This document shows, one piece after another, positions 62,035 to 64,000 of a stretch of DNA of 64,000 bases; within the stretch, counting starts at the first letter, position 1, and the number at the start of each line of letters is the position of its first letter. The translations under genes and the position numbers were made by a program. The notes beneath the pieces are model-generated. The model worked only from the letters and a program-made list of their open reading frames with translations, searched no databases and was not told the origin of the DNA. Origin of the DNA: Bradyrhizobium ontarionense (lineage in GTDB: Bacteria > Pseudomonadota > Alphaproteobacteria > Rhizobiales > Xanthobacteraceae); assembly GCF_021088345.1 (NCBI RefSeq), contig NZ_CP088156.1, positions 3,658,001-3,722,000 on the forward strand, written 5' to 3'.

Positions 62035-63705
62035 TCAGCTCGCCCAATGCCAGGCCAGCGCGTTCCAGGATTCCGTGCGCGTGTTGCCGTTCGGCACGAT
62101 GCCGGAAATCCCGCTCTTGTGACCCTGGACTGCATTGTTCTGGTACAGCGGGAGGAAGGGCAGGTCGCGACGGACCAGCTCTTGTACCCGATAGTAGATC
62201 GCCCGGCGCGCTTCAGGATCGAACGTGCGAGCCCCTTTGTCGAGCAGGGCGTCGACCTCCGGATTTGAGTACTGCGCGTTATTCGAACCGCGCCCGCCCA
62301 TCGCAGCGATCGAACGCGAGTGCAGGCGATTGGTAACGTCCGGGTCGGCGCCGATCAGATACGTGCTGCCGACGATTACGGAATCGAATTGCGACTTCTG
62401 CCAGAACTCGCCCCACATCACGGCGGCGGGCAGGTTCGATATCTTCATCTCGACGCCCAACTGGGTAAATGTCTGCTGCAAGAACTGCTGCACCTGCTCG
62501 CGAAGCGGATCGCCTGACGTGGTCGAGTTGACGAAGGACAGACGGACGCCGCTCTTGGCACGAACGCCATCCCGTCCGGGCACCCAACCGGCTTGATCGA
62601 GGATCTGGCGCGCGCGATCCAGATTGTATTCGTGTGCCGGCAGATTGGGGTTATAGTAGAAGGACTGCCTTGGCATGAAGGTCTCTGTCGGGGCCGGCAC
62701 TCCGTAATAGAGCCCTTGGGCAATCGCCTCCTTGTCGATCGCCGCGTAGAGCGCCTCACGGACCGCAAGCTCCTTGAACTGCGGGCGCTCCATGTTCAGG
62801 TAAAAGGACTCGAATGCGGTTCTTGGGACCAAGGTCACCACACGGCTCGCCAGTGTCTTGGCTTCTCCGTAATGGTCGGGCGTGATATAGGGCTGGCCCA
62901 CCAGATCCACGTCGCCGCTCTTGAACTGAGTGTAGAGCACGGTGATATCGGGAATGTATTTGAAGACCAGTCTTTCGATGTGAGGGCCTTCTCCGAAATA
63001 ATCGGGGTTAGCCACGAGTTCGAGATAATCGCCTGCGACTCGCTGACCCCACTTGAACGGACCGGTGCCGACCGGAATCTGGTTGAAGGCAGCGCTATTT
63101 TGATTGGCCTCCTTCTCCAGGATGTGCTTGGGCACGATGAAGGTCTCGGTGAGGAACGACAAATAAGGCGCAAAGGCCTCTTCCATTCGCCACGCGATCT
63201 CCGTGGGCGAGACCACCGTGATATCGCGCACGAGAGCATGGCCGGCCGTACGCCAACTCCGGAAGTTGGGGTTCATGATCAGCTCGAGAGTGAACTTCAC
63301 GTCCTCGGCGCTGAAAGGCTTGCCGTCGTGCCAGCGGACATCGTCACGCAAACGAATGCGCCATTTGAGGCCGTCCTCCGAAATGCCGCCGTTCTTTTGG
63401 TTCGGCACTTCGACGGCAAGGTTGGGCTGAACGACGCCTTGAGGGTCGATGCGGAAGAGCGCGTCGAAAACCGAGAAATGCACGCCATCGTCGACTTCAA
63501 TGTGCACCATCAGCGGATTGAATACGGTCGGCTCTTGTCCAAGTCCGACGATCACGCGGCCGGTCGGTTTTGCCGAAGAGGTGCGAGCGAGGACAGGCTT
63601 GCCCAAGAGATGAGGCGCGATGAGGCCGGCAGCTCCGCCGAACGCCGCCATTCGCAGAGCATCGCGCCGCGAGTAGTTCGATGTAGTCGCAGAACGCTTG
63701 GTCAT
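62035..63705 (-). CDS. ABC transporter solute-binding protein, DppA/OppA family
   Basis: A 556-residue extracytoplasmic binding protein (SBP_bac_5): [60 protein letters not shown]. The N-terminus has S12-R13-R14-D-A-L followed by a hydrophobic stretch, a Tat-like signal. Such proteins bind peptides, opines or amino-acid derivatives. It overlaps the ATPase gene by 4 bases. Confidence 0.92.
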   Translation of the reverse strand: MTKRSATTSNYSRRDALRMAAFGGAAGLIAPHLLGKPVLARTSSAKPTGRVIVGLGQEPTVFNPLMVHIEVDDGVHFSVFDALFRIDPQGVVQPNLAVEVPNQKNGGISEDGLKWRIRLRDDVRWHDGKPFSAEDVKFTLELIMNPNFRSWRTAGHALVRDITVVSPTEIAWRMEEAFAPYLSFLTETFIVPKHILEKEANQNSAAFNQIPVGTGPFKWGQRVAGDYLELVANPDYFGEGPHIERLVFKYIPDITVLYTQFKSGDVDLVGQPYITPDHYGEAKTLASRVVTLVPRTAFESFYLNMERPQFKELAVREALYAAIDKEAIAQGLYYGVPAPTETFMPRQSFYYNPNLPAHEYNLDRARQILDQAGWVPGRDGVRAKSGVRLSFVNSTTSGDPLREQVQQFLQQTFTQLGVEMKISNLPAAVMWGEFWQKSQFDSVIVGSTYLIGADPDVTNRLHSRSIAAMGGRGSNNAQYSNPEVDALLDKGARTFDPEARRAIYYRVQELVRRDLPFLPLYQNNAVQGHKSGISGIVPNGNTRTESWNALAWHWAS

Positions 63706-64000
63706 GACGTCTGTCCTCCCTTGTGGTGTCCGGCGTGGCCTTCATGTTGGGGCACGTTCCCAGGTTGCTCCCCCGGGATCGCGGCCACCAGTTCTCGCGT
63801 GTAGGTCGATTTCGGATCGAGGAAGATCTGGGACGGCGGCCCGCTTTCCACGATTTGACCTCGATGCATGACGGCGATTTCATCGCAGATCTGGCTTGCG
63901 ACGCGTAGATCATGCGTGATGAAGATCATCGAGACACCCGTCTCCCGCTGAATCTGGTCCAGCAGCTTCAAGATCTGGGCCTGGATCGATACGTCAAGCG
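63702..64000 (-). CDS. ABC transporter ATP-binding protein, DppD/GsiA-like (partial)
   Basis: The C-terminal end of a Dpp-type ATPase runs off the window: [15 protein letters not shown] D-loop residues, [20 protein letters not shown] with the H-loop His, [11 protein letters not shown] and the oligopeptide-type tail [16 protein letters not shown]. The Walker and signature motifs lie beyond 64000. Stop at 63702 overlaps the binding-protein start in ATGA. Could be half of a double-ATPase fusion. Confidence 0.9.
   Translation of the reverse strand, partial: LDVSIQAQILKLLDQIQRETGVSMIFITHDLRVASQICDEIAVMHRGQIVESGPPSQIFLDPKSTYTRELVAAIPGEQPGNVPQHEGHAGHHKGGQTS

Overview
The window looks like chromosomal DNA of an alphaproteobacterium of the Bradyrhizobium/Rhodopseudomonas group. 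The reasons are the high G+C content, a CtrA/ChpT cell-cycle phosphorelay, an EipA (DUF1134) envelope protein, an HWE-family histidine kinase, a kaiC-kaiB operon, and many G+C-rich interspersed repeats between genes. The assignment is inference from gene content; no search was run.

Layout. 1-3591: a small secreted protein, two decayed XRE-type regulators, a small membrane protein and copies of a long interspersed repeat. 3592-11298: flagellar export and cell-cycle block with flhA, an ECF sigma/anti-sigma pair, fliJ-fliI, and divergent ctrA with a GANTC-rich upstream region. 11299-14917: a repeat-rich stretch, an unknown 353-residue protein, a toxin-antitoxin pair whose toxin is frameshifted, and an lptA-like gene. 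15176-18028: a four-gene accessory module (HTH-ASCH protein, PIN-GNAT fusion, small protein, P-loop NTPase), the best candidate in the window for an undescribed system, lying next to a fragment of a phospholipase D-like gene whose full copy is at 19056-21281. 21951-27980: a hydantoinase/dihydropyrimidinase, an Asp/Glu/hydantoin racemase-family enzyme, an ABC importer and a divergent GntR regulator. 28005-33581: an S53 peptidase, a secreted CxxCH protein with a small partner, and a DUF350/DUF1190-like/glutathionylspermidine-synthase-like cluster. 33695-37800: response regulator, HWE kinase, kaiB and kaiC. 37976-43866: chemotaxis operon cheA-cheW-cheY-cheB-cheR, with a receiver domain fused to CheA. 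44131-48612: chpT, cysQ, a YHS protein, eipA and a coiled-coil membrane protein. 48830-48904: tRNA-Val. 49259-64000: a catabolic region on the minus strand, first a D-threonate-type operon (DUF1537 kinase, PdxA2-like dehydrogenase, a TIM-barrel/cupin fusion) with a divergent LysR regulator, then an amine or amino-acid cluster (aldehyde dehydrogenase, two FAD oxidoreductases, a D-threonine-aldolase-type PLP enzyme, a GNAT protein, a Dpp-type ABC importer) that runs off the window end.

How parts connect. CtrA and its phosphotransferase ChpT are both encoded here, and a CtrA-like site lies upstream of flhA. The che operon, flagellar genes and kai operon place motility and timing functions close together. 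The region after tRNA-Val has the look of a catabolic island: almost all genes face one way, many overlap by a few bases, and two related 61-base segments lie at 49007 and 58502 in the same orientation.
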